This document shows positions 25,701 to 38,122 of a stretch of DNA of 64,000 nt, piece by piece (positions within the stretch are counted from its first letter, which is position 1; the number at the start of each line of letters is the position of its first letter). Both the position numbers and the translations under genes were made by a program. Origin of the DNA: Kryptolebias marmoratus (Eukaryota; Chordata; Actinopteri; Cyprinodontiformes; Rivulidae); NCBI RefSeq assembly GCF_001649575.2, contig NC_051430.1, forward strand, positions 18,247,063 to 18,311,062, given 5' to 3'. The notes below the pieces were generated by a model. That model saw nothing but the letters and a program-made list of their open reading frames with translations, was not told the origin of the DNA and ran no database searches.

Positions 25701-28700
25701 TCTGCATGGCCGACTTGCCTGGTTTCTTGTTGAGGAATACTCTGGATTCACAGGAAGAAAAGGGACCAGCGTCGTCTCCGTCACCAGCTTGCTGTGATTC
25801 TGTGTGGCCAACCACACTGCAAACAACGAGACGGCTGGGTTTAAAACTACATCTGCTGTTAATTCACACCTTTCACTGCAACATGGTTGTAGGTTTTAAA
25901 GGCTGTGTAACAAGGACACCCCACTGAAGAGGCCTCTTCTAACACCTCTTTTCTTTACCTGCATCAGTCTCTCGTCTGTCCACCTCATCGTACACATCCA
26001 TGGCCAGCTCCTCAAATAAATGATTACTGAGCTGCAAGAACATGAAGGAAGTCACACTTAGTTTTATTAAGAGGTATAAAAAAATCTCTAATGTTTGGCA
26101 ACACTTACAGACTGCAGTTTCCTCTTTGCTGCTTTTGCAAGTTCAGTCAGATCCGAACTGCTGCAACCAGAACAGAACTTTTGTTAATATACATTTCCCC
26201 CCCTTTTTTTTTTTTTTAAACTTTGAATCAACAGAATACACATTGTTGCTTAAGGTATACTTACATGTTTCTAATCCATCAAAAGACAGCAAATTTTAAA
26301 AAAAAAGGATCAAATGCATCACTGACATTTAAAAAAGAACAACGACGGCTCAGCAGTGGCGTTTTTTGGTTCTCTGCTTGTTTTTAAAAACGAGCCGAGT
26401 CGTTTGGCGTGACAACCTAATCATTTGCTTAAATCACCCCGAGCCTCTAATGGGTCTGATTCATCTAAACCAGATAACAGACACTGCAGAGAGGTCCTTA
26501 TTAGAAGCTTCAGAGTAGAAAAAATAAATAATGCAACCATGAATCACTTCAAACAGTTTGAACCAGAGTCCGATATCATTTTAACTCAACAAATTTGGCT
26601 TTTCCTACCTGTCAGCCAGCTGTGGAACAATGAAGTGATCATTATTTGTGTGTTCTGAAAGAAACAACGAGAAGAGCATTTTGGATTTATGGCAAAGTAT
26701 TGGTCAACACATATGAGAAAACACTCTCAAGAACAATTTGATCATTCCATATAGGAAGCATTTACAGTTCTGGAGACCCTTACTATTAAACAGAAAGTGT
26801 ACATTTTGTTTCATCTCTAATTAGGTCATAAGCGTTATTTAAAGATCTACCTCACTGCATACCTGGTTTTCTCCCATACAGGTAGAACGCCAGTCGATCG
26901 GTGAGTTCATACTGAATCTCCACCAGCCTATCTGCCAGGTCAAAGTGACCAATTTCTCTGAAAAACACACAACAGGCAACACAATTTAAGACCTGAAAAG
27001 AGCAAATTAGGGCCTCAAGTCTCTGAAGTGCGTCCACAAGTCAGAGAACTTACTGCGCATGGTCAAAAGGAGTTTTTCCATTGCTGTCTAAAGCTCCAGG
27101 ATCTGCCCCGTAAACGGACAACAACTCCACCTGCGAGATTTGGCCCTCCCTCGCGGCGACATGCAGCGGAGTGTTTCCTTTCTCCTGGCGGGGGCAACGA
27201 TTTGACAGGACGAGACGCTATGAGATCAAATTTAGCACAAAACACAAACGAGCTTGACGGTTTGAAACAGAGACTTTAGTCTTACGGGGTGAAAGAAATT
27301 GGCTTGTGCTCCTAGGGACAGTAACCTCAGGCACGTCTCCAGATTGCCTGTACGTACACTCGAGTGAAGTTGCTGAAAGAGAAGGATTGCTTTAAAATGA
27401 AAAAGCACATTAAAAAAAAAAAAAAAAAAAAGAGGAACCTGTGTTTATGCTAAATAAAAAGGATGTTTCATTTGCAGTGTAATCTTAGCGAAGCAGTGGT
27501 TTCTCCTCACCTTACTTAAATCCTTTGCCGTGGAGCTGTCGTCCTCCCGACACGGCATGCGATGGACAAATGCCAGCATTTGATATTTGGCTCTTATAAA
27601 CTCTGATTTGGTTGGACTTTAAAAAACAGACATGACGTAAATAAGACAAAACCCTTTTTTTTTTTTTNGGTGTTAATTCACATTATCAAAGGAACATCTA
27701 ACAACAAAGCCCTGCTGTAAATATTTCCAAACATGAAGCCTCACTGGAGTTTGTCCTGAGGGTTGGGTTTGCGCTTTCCGCTCATCACAGAGGAAGGGTC
27801 CAGGAGGGAGTGCTCCCATATTGAATTTGCACCATTGCTATACAACGTCTGAACCATCTGGAAGAGAACGAAAAAACAGACGAAGGTTTAACAGCACAGG
27901 CGAGCGGCAGAGCTCAACGTGAATGGTTTCCGGCGAGGGCGGCTAACCTGTAGCTGCGTCGGAGGCCATGGCATCCGCGTCAGGTGACGGACCTGGGAGC
28001 TGTGTCTGCCAAGACTTCGATGAACGCTGCAGCACTCATCACAGATCAACACGCCCCTGTTCACTGAGGCCCAGCGAGGCTCTGAAACGGAGCAGAAAAC
28101 AACAAACTCAGCATCAAAACTCTACTGATACGACGTCCATGACAGCTACACTTTTCCGCACCTGTGGGTTTATGCAATCACTGGGCTTCTAAAATGATCT
28201 AAAAGAATTATTTTAAATACCCATATTATTCTAACAGGCCAGGTGGTTAAATGTAGCTGCAGCCGTCATTTAAAGCCGTTTTACCAGCGGATTGAGATGA
28301 AGCCATGCAGGGCGTAAAAGAGACATTTGTAAAAAGGAAGTGAGGACCAGCGGAGGTGGAAGCACTCTCTGTAAGAGCTGCTTCCTCTTTTTAAAACAGC
28401 GCAAAGACAGCAGAGAAAAGAGAAACGGCGGAGCTGCGTACGAAGACGCTGCACAGCGTCTGTGAGCAAAATAAAAACACAATGTATGTGTTCAGTCTGG
28501 ACTTTTTTGTCTGTTTTCTTTGAAACCAGACTTTATCCAACCCAGATGTCAAAAAAGGAATCTTCTACTAGTGACTCCCACGTGAAACCAACACCTCAGG
28601 ACTGAAAACACAGTAAACCCTTATGACCCTCATGCAGCCAGTGAGCTGTTCAGCAGATTGGGTGTCTGGCTGTGTGAACGGATGAACACTGAAGTCTGTC

Positions 28701-29961
28701 AATGTCCGAACAGCAGCTGAGGTGCAGAAAGAACAGCTGCAGGGGAGACTTTTTTTTTTTGTCTCCCGATCCCCAGTTTTATGGATCTCTACTTAACTCT
28801 CCACCAAGACCTGCTGACGTGCCTCTTCATCAAGAGCTACTAAATCTGATACCACATCTCCAAACTCTAAAAATATTAACACCCAACAACTGGTANGGGG
28901 GGGTGGGGGCGACTCCGGGCCAGCTGCTGAGGAAACGTCAGGGTTAACTAATCTGAAAGGCATAAAAAGACCAAAATACTTTGCATACTTGCTGCTTCTC
29001 TGTCTTCCCATTTACCAATAACAAGTGAAGAGATTGCCTACGTGGGAAAAAAGCCTAAAAATAAAACCCCATGTGTTATTTTTGTTTTAATGTAAAAAGC
29101 AGGCGATTCATTACGGGCGACACAATAGCTGAAGAATTCTTCTGTAATGAGCGTATGCAGTCACGGCATCCTGTTTTGTTTCCTGTGCCTGCTTAAAAAA
29201 AACACAACGTCGTTTCTCTTTCTTTACTGTAAGTGACACTTTAAAGGGATTTTTTTGTTTTTGTTTTTTGTTTTCAGAAACAATACGATGGATATTTGCT
29301 CATCTTACAAACATTTGACTGGACAAAGCTTCACTCCTCTGTAAAAAACAAAAAACAGTTTTGAACTCTGTAAATCTGATCTCTGCAGAAGGGATCGATG
29401 GTCTCGCGTCGGATTGGAAACCCAGATGTTCTGCAGCTGAAAAACACCACATCACATATAGATCTTCTTGATGTTTTGTTAGGTTAAAGGCGTTTCTGTG
29501 CAGTCTTTTTGGGGCTATTAATCTAAAAAAAATAAAAAAAACAAGCAGTGGATGGAAGTGCTGTCTTTATAGTCCTTCAGTGAGTTTAGTTTTAGTCACT
29601 TTACTCACTGACTTTTATGATTGCCATCTTAAAGGAACCTTAGTTTATCACATGTTTTAGGATCTAACTTCTGAACAGATGTCAAACTAGATTAAGCAGT
29701 AAAAACCACTTTCTGCTGGGACACCACTGTTATTAATATGTAGTATACATAAATAAGTGAAAACAATGCCTATAAGCCTGCCCTGGAAATCTACAGTAAA
29801 CTGCATGGGTGAGGTACTTCAGCAAGCAGCGCGGGGCGACGCCTGTAATCCGGTTTAATGATTTAAGAAGCACATGTAAACAGATAAATACATATGAACT
29901 TGTTGTTACCTGGAGCACTGCAGTCTGCGCAGACCTCGGTGTTTCTCAGACGTTTAGACAT
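19702..29961 (-). CDS. git2: ARF GTPase-activating protein GIT2
   Basis: GIT2 is an Arf GAP and scaffold that binds PIX and paxillin at focal adhesions and endosomes. Twenty coding exons, 5' to 3': 29910-29961, 27948-28081, 27745-27857, 27511-27616, 27286-27372, 27054-27184, 26863-26957, 26609-26654, 26109-26160, 25959-26031, 25719-25816, 25518-25629, 25279-25418, 25009-25158, 23365-23613, 22523-22606, 21214-21296, 20899-21090, 20064-20127, 19702-19914. They total 2274 nt, 757 residues (human 759). Start MSKRLRNTEVCADC. The Arf GAP zinc finger is C11, C14, C31, C34 with the arginine finger in SVHRSLGRH. Ankyrin repeats (e.g. GNTPLHVAAREGQ) span about 132-230, then the Spa2-homology region (LTELAKAAKRKLQS, FNAHEFVTLVIDILSDA), a coiled coil (about 415-480) and a paxillin-binding C-terminus ending AKQLVTITTKENTN. 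The intron at 25630-25718 has a GC donor. The acceptor at 21090 is one of a 9-nt tandem pair. Confidence 0.96.
27668..27668. other. Ambiguous base
   Basis: Single N after a T homopolymer in a git2 intron; another single N is at 28896 before a G run. Both are homopolymer sequencing ambiguities and touch no exon. Confidence 0.95.
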
Positions 29962-32510
29962 CCCGAACTCGAGAGGAAATGGTCCCCCCCACCACCTTTT
30001 TTTTTTGTTTGTTTTCTTTTTAAAAGGTGTAAAATAACATTTCCGTCAAGATGCACCCACTGCGGAGACGCCTTCCGCCTTGGCTAATTTTAGCTAATAT
30101 AAACAAATCAAAAGCCCGACCTGTTAAATTCCTTTATGCCTTTGAGTTCACCTGGCCTTTCCTACATGGCCAATAATACCGCTGCCTCTCGGGACTCAAC
30201 ACAAGCTGCTTGCCTGAATTATAGCTGACTGGGCACCCACCTGCCTCGCTAACTAGCCTTCGCTCATTTGGTAGTTTGCAGACAGTCTCTGGTAGACAGC
30301 TGCTACTGTGACCTAATAACGAGGGCTGTGACGCCCGAAGTGAGGACTGTCAGGAAATAAAAACTGACGGGCTAAGCCTTCAAATTGCAAATGACGCCAC
30401 TTGGGAAAAACCCCAATAAATAAACACCTAAAGTCTCAATATTTAATTTTTAGAGCTCAAACTACAAATGAGACCTGAATACAATGCAACGTGTCGTCCG
30501 TTACACAGCCTGTCAGGCAATACTGAGGGCAATAAAACACATTATTAAAACGCCTCACGGAAGGTGCGTTCGATCTATGCACCCTGTGACCCGGCGGAGC
30601 AGGAGTCAGCTTTACAGCCGATATTATGCCTCTTCAACAGATATAATTATTATCTTCAACGCAGATAATATGCCTCTTTTACAGCCCTTTAAGATCATTA
30701 AATACAACAACAAAAAAAAAAGACTTATACACTGCTAAATAAAATAAACACAAAGGAGAATATTATTTGTATTGGCCACATGGTTAAATCTTATAATCAA
30801 ATAATTAACTGGGTCCAGGGGTTGTATGGGTGTCTGCTCAGAGTTTGGTTGTAGAGACATTTCTAAATGAATGGTCTAACAAATGCTCATTTTAATGCCA
30901 ATAAGATTAAGTGAAATGTTTTATTAGTTGCTGTTGTCATGTAGAGAATATGTCTGATCACATCTTGATACCGGGTCATCTCTATTAGTGGTACTTCTAG
31001 TTTTCTGCTCGACATTTTTTAAATAATAAATTGATTTCAAATCAACAAGCTGGCTCTTCTCACCTCTCATGTCACCCACATGAAAACTACAAGAGATATT
31101 TATGATCACAAAAGAAGAAGCAAGCGACGGCAGAGAGATCCAAGACACACTGAGATCCAATAAATGTATCTATGCAGATACAACAGGACAAAAAAAATGC
31201 TCACAGAGGTGCAAAATGAGAATATACTGTTTATAAATTATTAAAGATATGCAAAATAAATGAAAAGAGAGATAGAAATGCTTATTTTCTCCAAAGAAAA
31301 GGGTTTTATCCACAGAAATACAAAGTGAAAAAAAGGTACTGAGCTGAGATGCAACTTGACAAAAGAGACAAAAATTAGAAAATCAAGACCAATAACAAGA
31401 AATAATATCACTAAGAAATGCAGTAAAAGGTCAAAGAGACACAGGACTGACTATAATAAACTGAGAATTTACATAAACGGGAATTGAAAAGAGGTTCAAA
31501 ATAACAAACAAGAAATGCAACTATACATACAGATACAAAGAAAGAAAATATTCACATAAAGACCACAAACAGACATGTCTCAAATAAATAAATAAAATCA
31601 AAAAGAAGTAAAATGACAATAATAATAATATAGGCAGTTTAAAGTTACACAAAACAACCACAATTGGAACAAAACAAAAAAAATTAAAGTTGTCTTAGTT
31701 TTCAGAATTATTATTGTTATTGTACCGTATCGCATCATTGTGGCAGAATTAAAATTTAAAAGAAAATAGTTTGATTAATAAGTGAATCATTATTAGGGGA
31801 CACCTCCTCGGGTTATCAAACAGGAGGTGCAGCTTCACATTTTCAACCTACCTCCGCAGCACGTAAAAGCGTCGGCGATACCACCACGTCAGAGTCCAAA
31901 CACGAACTCTAATTTTTATATGAGAGCACATAAAGTGTATTTAGTTCATGTTTTCATCATAAAGATGCATTATTTAAATATTTAACAGACTCGAGTTTAA
32001 CTGTGATTCAGTTTATTTCTGTGTGACATTTAGCTAGGTTTGTATCCTCCCCCATGCTAATGTGTCAAAATGGTTTCGTCCTAACTGGAACTGACTATTG
32101 TTTTTTTCTCGGTCTTTAATAAAAATACGCTTTTAACTGCCAATGCCGTTTCTGTTTCGCGTCAACGAAAACAAAACAAGACAACAACAACCATTACGCT
32201 TAAAGAAACTGCCATTTTATAGGCGTGTGCTGCTTTATTTTGAATGACGGTGACAAAACTTGCGAGTGTGTTCGTATGTAGGACACCCCTGTCGTTACTC
32301 GGTGCTGCTCCTGGCACTTCCTTGTTCAAAAGTTTTATTTTGACGAAGGCTTCGGAGGGGGAAAGTTGGCCGCTGGATTGTGTGTGTATGTGTGTGTGTG
32401 TGTTTTTCTCTCTACTCTGCTGCGAAAACGAGGATTATGTGTTGTACATTTAGTTGTAACTAGCGTGTAGCTACCGCAGCTTCTTTCTGAGAGGCTGGAG
32501 AAAGAGGAAG
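29962..32510. other. git2-ankrd13a divergent intergenic region
   Basis: Both neighbouring genes start from this 2.5-kb stretch in opposite directions. It should hold the git2 5' UTR and promoter at its left end and the ankrd13a promoter and 5' UTR at its right end (about 32230-32510). The middle (30700-31750) is A-rich low-complexity sequence. I see no other gene. Confidence 0.6.
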
Positions 32511-35500
32511 ATGTCCACGGCTAATGTTAGCGATAACATCCGAGTGAAGTTTCCCCTGCATTCCGCAGTTTGGGAGAATGATTACAGGAAACTGGAAGAG
32601 GAATTAAGATTATCACAGGTGGGTGGAACAAATCAGAACAACTGGCTTCATGGCGGATTCCGTCATATTGTTTTTTTTTATTGCTAAATAAAACTGGGAA
32701 CTGTTTGTTCAAAGTAGGCCAGTGGTGTTGACAGATGCTCTGCTGTCACACACAATCAGCCCTTTATTATCTGTTTTCACTGTAGTTACTTGATTTATGA
32801 GCAGTTTTAGATGAGTGAGTAACTTGAAACAAAAATAAGACTCAAGCTTACTGATTTCAAGTTAGCAGGCACAGTGTAAACACAAAATGAAAATTAAAAT
32901 ATCTGACATCTTTAGTGAGTAATTCATGTGTAAACTGAGGTGTTTACGTACAAAGACATTAAAGATCTGTGATTTGTTTTTCAACACCTAAACCAGGAGT
33001 TCATAAATTGATTATATTATAAGTGGCCACCATAAAATTGACATTTTCTTGTCAATCCTGACAACATTTTTATACCATTGGTCAATGGAGATCAACACAA
33101 TCCACGATGGAGTAGTCATGCTACGTTCACATAGTTTAAATATGACATTTTAAAAGCTGGACACTTGTTTCAGTGTGGCCGGTGCTGATCACCAGTGAGC
33201 AACGCAGCAATTGCAGGGTGACGAGAAGCAGACGTGACGCACGTGTCCCTTAGTCCTGCGTCGGTATCAGCAAAGTCCTCAATGATAGTCTGAGGAGCTG
33301 TTACTGTGCACACGTGTGAACAGATCTATCTGTTTATTTGTTTTAATGTCTAGTTTTTTCCTCTTTCTCAGAATGACGTTGAAGCTGTGGACCCCAGGGG
33401 TCGGACCCCACTGCACCTGGCTGTGTCTCTCGGACACCTGGAGTCGGTGAGAGTCCTCCTGAGACACGGTGCTGAAGTGACTAAAGAAAATGCCAACAAC
33501 TGGACAGGTTAGCTTTAAAGCTTGCAGCCTAACACACAATGGATGTTTTAAAACCAATAATAGGTTTTTATTTCTCTTTCAAACGGGCGTCTTACATCAT
33601 TTTTTGTTTTTTTTGTTTTTTCCGTCTGTTGTTAATGGGGTTTCTGGTTTGTGCGTAGCGCGCTCCTTACAGTCACAGTAAGACATTTACCATCATTGTG
33701 AGGTTTTCTAATGGGCAACTGCAACACCAAGGGGATAGACTGGCGTTCCTTTAAAAGCTTTAGTGGTTTCAATCACACTTGTTATGCGTTTTGTGTAGTG
33801 CTGCAGGAAGCAGTCAGCACCGGAGATCCAGAGATGGTTCAGTTAGTGCTTCAACGTAGAGACTACCTCAAAGCCTCCACTGCGCTGGGAGGAGTGCCTG
33901 AACTTCTGCTGAAGATCCGAGAGGTTCTCAGTCACAGATTTTCTCTTTCTCATCGTTAGTAGAGACGTGAGCCTGGAAATGATCCATTGAAGAGTAACAA
34001 TTGACCTGTGTTTGTTTATCCCTCAGTCTCCAGACTTTTATATGGAAATGAAGTGGGAATTTACCAGCTGGAGTAAGTTTTATTTTATTTCATTATGTGT
34101 GTATGATAAGGTTATGATTTAAGCTGATTATCAGCAGCTCAGTATGTCAGAGGTAAAATGTTTCAGTAGGGAAACATCTCAAAATAATAACTCTTTGCAG
34201 GTTGAGCTGTTTCATCAGGTCATACAGGCAGAACGGCATACCTGCCGCTCTTGTTTTTGTTTATGTATGAGTCACATTTTTTTCATTGGGAATTAATATT
34301 GTTGTTTTTTTCTTTTGGCATGCTATTGCTTCACAGTCCCTCTTCTGTCCCGTATTTGTCCGAGTGATGTGTGTCGCATCTGGAAAAGCGGCTCCTGCCT
34401 TCGAGTGGACGCCACTCTGCTAGGCTTCGAAAACATGACCTGGATCAGAGGCCAGAGGAGTTACATCTTCAGAGGAGATGGTGTGTGTGTGTGTGTGTTC
34501 GCTTCTCGAACCGGACCACGGAGCCGTGCCCTGGTCTCTGTTTCTGCGTGTGTAAAGTGCCATGTGCCTCCTGACAGAATCGTGTGCAGAGCTGATGGAG
34601 GTGAACCACGACGACAAAGTTGTCGACATCGAACGCTTCAACATATCTCAAGAAATGGAAGACGTCACGCTGGAGTCTATGCAGCCCGCTGAACAGGAAG
34701 TTGCCAAACGGCTGACGACACCAATTGTCAACACCTACTTGGACACAAAGAATATTGCTTTTGAAAGGCAAGAAGCTTTTCCTGCATTCTTTCTCTCCCG
34801 ACACGGAGAGTTTAAACTCCACAGAGATGTCAAAATGTGTTTTCACACGGTTTTAATTGCTTATTTTATTAACGATATTTGTAGTAGACTTGATTATGAT
34901 TTATGTTGATCTGATGTTATTGTGCTTTTTATTATTCTAACTAATAATTGTACAAAATGATTAATTTTATACTAACATTTAAGTTGGTGTCCTGGCTTTA
35001 CATCAAGCACCAAGTCTTATATTAGCTTCTCATCAGGTAAAGTGTTTCTGGATAGCTTCCCTAAAGGCAGGGTGCAGTTTCACCAGACTCTGCGTTTTGG
35101 GAAAGTGATTTGTTTTCTTCACTGTTCACTTTTTTTTTTTTTACAGGAGCAAGTCGGGTATATGGGGTTGGAAAACTGAGAGAACAGAAGTGATCCAAGG
35201 ATTTGAAGCCAAGGTTTACATAAGTTATTTAGTTTCTGTATTTTTAATTAGTTTTAAACCACAGTGCATGTTTGCTGAAAACAGCGCAGCTTGTCTGTGT
35301 TATTTGACATTTGATTGTGGTTGCTTTGTCAGGTTTTCAATGTCAACAATGTAAATGTCATAATCAGGACAAGAACAGAGCATCTAACAGATGAGGAGAA
35401 AGCCAGGATTAAAAGTAGGTGGACACTTTTCCGTCCTTTGTCATAGATTATGTATTTGAAATCATTTACAGATTGTACTTTTATAATCCTCCGGACTAAT

Positions 35501-37560
35501 AAAACTTCATCTTGACTTTTCGTTCAAAGGTGAAAGGAACGTCTTGGAGTCTCTGCTGGGGACTGTGGAGCAGCACATAAGTGCACAGGGGGTAAGATGT
35601 GCAGTTTGTTTCAAAACAGCGTTCGTTTTTTCCTGTTTGTCCAATTGGCTCTTTTCAGATGATTGCTTGACATTTTAGGACCTAACTCTTGAGTATGCAA
35701 CAGCCACGAATCCCACTGCAATCACTCCAGATGAATATTTCGACCCTGACTTTGACCTGGGGAACAGAGACATCGGCCGTCCCATTGAGCTGACCATTCG
35801 AACACAAAAGTAAAAACGGATTTTAAAGGCTTTTATAACATAGTTCTCTATTTCTCCTTGTTTCTGTATCAGTCTGAAGCGTATCTGATCTATGATTTAT
35901 GTTGTCTTGTTTCTCGCAGGTTCAAAGGAACACTGTGGATGAGCGAGGAACACCCTCTGTCCCTGGTGGAGCAGGTGACCCCCATCATTGACCTCATGGC
36001 TCGAACCAGTTCCCATTTTGCAAGGCTACGAGATTTTGTAACCCTGAACTTTCCCCCTGGATTTCCTGTTAAAATAGGTATATGACATTCCCTGTTTTGA
36101 TTTGTGTGTGTGTTTTTTTTTTTTTTTATTATTATTTTAATTAAGATTACATTTCGATAAAGCATTGTTCTTCTTCTTCGTTTCTCTCTTGCAGAGATTC
36201 CTCTGTTTCATGTGCTCAATGCCAGGATTACATTCTGTAATCTGAATAACTGCAGAGATGAAAATGAAGTGAGCTCACCTGCAGCCACCACACCGACTTC
36301 CTCGGGGGAAAATGAAGCGGCGACAGGTAGAATAGTACAGCCGGACATTTAGCCTTTTAAAGCTACTCATTGCAACGTCATGAAGACCTGTTATTAACAT
36401 ATTGCATAAAGCAAGAAACAAAATCCTAAAATGTGTCCTTAAATTAAAAACTTGGAAGCAAAATTTGTGAACGGCTGCCAACTACCTCATACGTTTGTTT
36501 ACCTGTGGAAACAGTGAATGAAAATAGGTCAGCTATAGTGAACTGTTTGGGATCATCGTCTTATTGCTCTGTTGATTAATGCCAGTGGCAGACGGGGCAA
36601 AAAAGCATTCAGACTCCAAACCCTGCTTGTGTTGTGGAGTCAAGCCTGACTTTATGGCGCTCCACCTTCCGGCTTCCGGCAGTGGTCTTACTCGCTCTCT
36701 GCTTTTTTTTCCCGTTTAGCAGCAGATTCTCTCTCAGATTTTCTCCTAAACGCCTTCTCTGAGATTCTGAGCTTGCCCAATTCCACCATATTTTTTTTTT
36801 CTTTTTTACCTACACAGACTAATGTAGGTCCACGTGGTTTTCAGTGGATTAAAACCTGCTGGAATAAACTCTTGCTACACGTAGTTCAGGATAACCTTTT
36901 GATGTTATATTTTAGAGTTTGCACTGAGGTGTTTGTGATTTCTCCCCCTTTCCAGCGCCACCTCCGTTTCAGGTGTGTCCCTCAGTGTTCGAGGTCCCTG
37001 CGAGTTATCACCGCCGGGGGGGCGGCCGCCACGCGCGCACGCCCAACAACGACGAGGAGCTTTTGCAGTTCGCCATCCATCAGAGTCTCCTCGACTCTCA
37101 ACAAGGCCCGGGCCAGGTCAGAGCAAATGTGCCTTCAGGCTCGCATGAGTGCCGTGGGTTATGTTCACTTTACAATGTGCCTCACCTTTTACCTGCCTGT
37201 GGTGTTTTGGGTGGTTGTAGGGGGGCGTCTGGGACGATGGGGAGGAGGAGTTTGCAAGTTTAGTGCCAATCACCCAAAATGACAGGTAGGAACACAGCTT
37301 GTTAGTTTAACGTCACCATCAGCAATAAAAGCAGCAGAGCACAGCGAGATGTCACTTCCTGTAAATGTCCTTCTAGGAGTGTCCCAGAGGGGGTGCTGGT
37401 AGAATACCAAGATGCCTCCCGCCCCGCCCCTGGCCTCGACTCAGACCTCCGCCTGGCCATGGAGCTCTCCGCTCAAGCTCAAGAGGAAGATGAGAAGAGG
37501 AGGAAGCAGGAGGAGGAGGAGCTGGAGAGGATACTGCAGCTGTCGCTCACGGAAAAATAA
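32511..37560 (+). CDS. ankrd13a: Ankyrin repeat domain-containing protein 13A
   Basis: ANKRD13A is an endosomal and plasma-membrane adaptor that binds Lys63-linked ubiquitin on receptors through UIMs. Fifteen coding exons: 32511-32618, 33372-33507, 33799-33923, 34027-34072, 34337-34480, 34578-34767, 35147-35213, 35333-35414, 35530-35591, 35679-35809, 35920-36077, 36195-36326, 36956-37116, 37221-37285, 37377-37560. They total 1791 nt, 596 residues (human 590). Start [17 protein letters not shown]. Two ankyrin repeats ([20 protein letters not shown] and [14 protein letters not shown]) lead into the ANKRD13 core ([51 protein letters not shown]). UIMs are [24 protein letters not shown] and [10 protein letters not shown]. 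The intron 34768-35146 has a GC donor. Synteny supports 13A rather than 13B or 13D. A signal AATAAA is at 38117-38122. Confidence 0.95.
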
Positions 37561-38116
37561 AAAGGGAAAAAAAGAGGGAACTGTTCCAGGTCCCAGAAGC
37601 AACCACCACACCTCAGATTTCCTTCCTAACCTCTCTGTATCCACCTATGCAACCGCAGATTTTTTCTCTGTACTGAGTTATCCTCGCGCAGGTAAAATTA
37701 AACTTTTTGATAAGGCCATCCACTTTTATATATTTCCATTTTGACGTCTGTCCCCATCCTGACAAAATCTCACAATGTTTGAAATTTAATTTTAATGTTA
37801 ACTTGCTCCAGTACTGTCTCGCAGTAGCATCCACGTGTGTTTGTCTTATTGCCGTCTGGAAGGGGGGGTGTATTTGTGCTGAAGTCGCGTTTGAACAAAA
37901 GTGTTTGACTCGGAGTAGCTTCATGTGGCACTTACAGTGAAAAAGGAAAAGCTTCAGTTTTTTTTAATATATTCTCAGCACTGAAATTTTAGGAAACTAT
38001 GATGGAAACAACTTCATACAACAACAAAAAAAGCGAGTGCAGTTTTAAAACAAAAGTTTTATCAGCAAAAAGTCTTCCTACCGAGTCAGCCATCGAGCAT
38101 TATCCACTCTTTGAAT

Positions 38117-38122
38117 AATAAA
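38117..38122 (+). terminator. Likely ankrd13a polyadenylation signal
   Basis: AATAAA about 560 bases after the ankrd13a stop, the first clear canonical signal in its 3' flank. Confidence 0.5.

Noticed and set aside
34768..34909. Extension of the ankrd13a frame past 34767
   Set aside because: The protein similarity stops exactly at the GC donor; the following residues are intronic.
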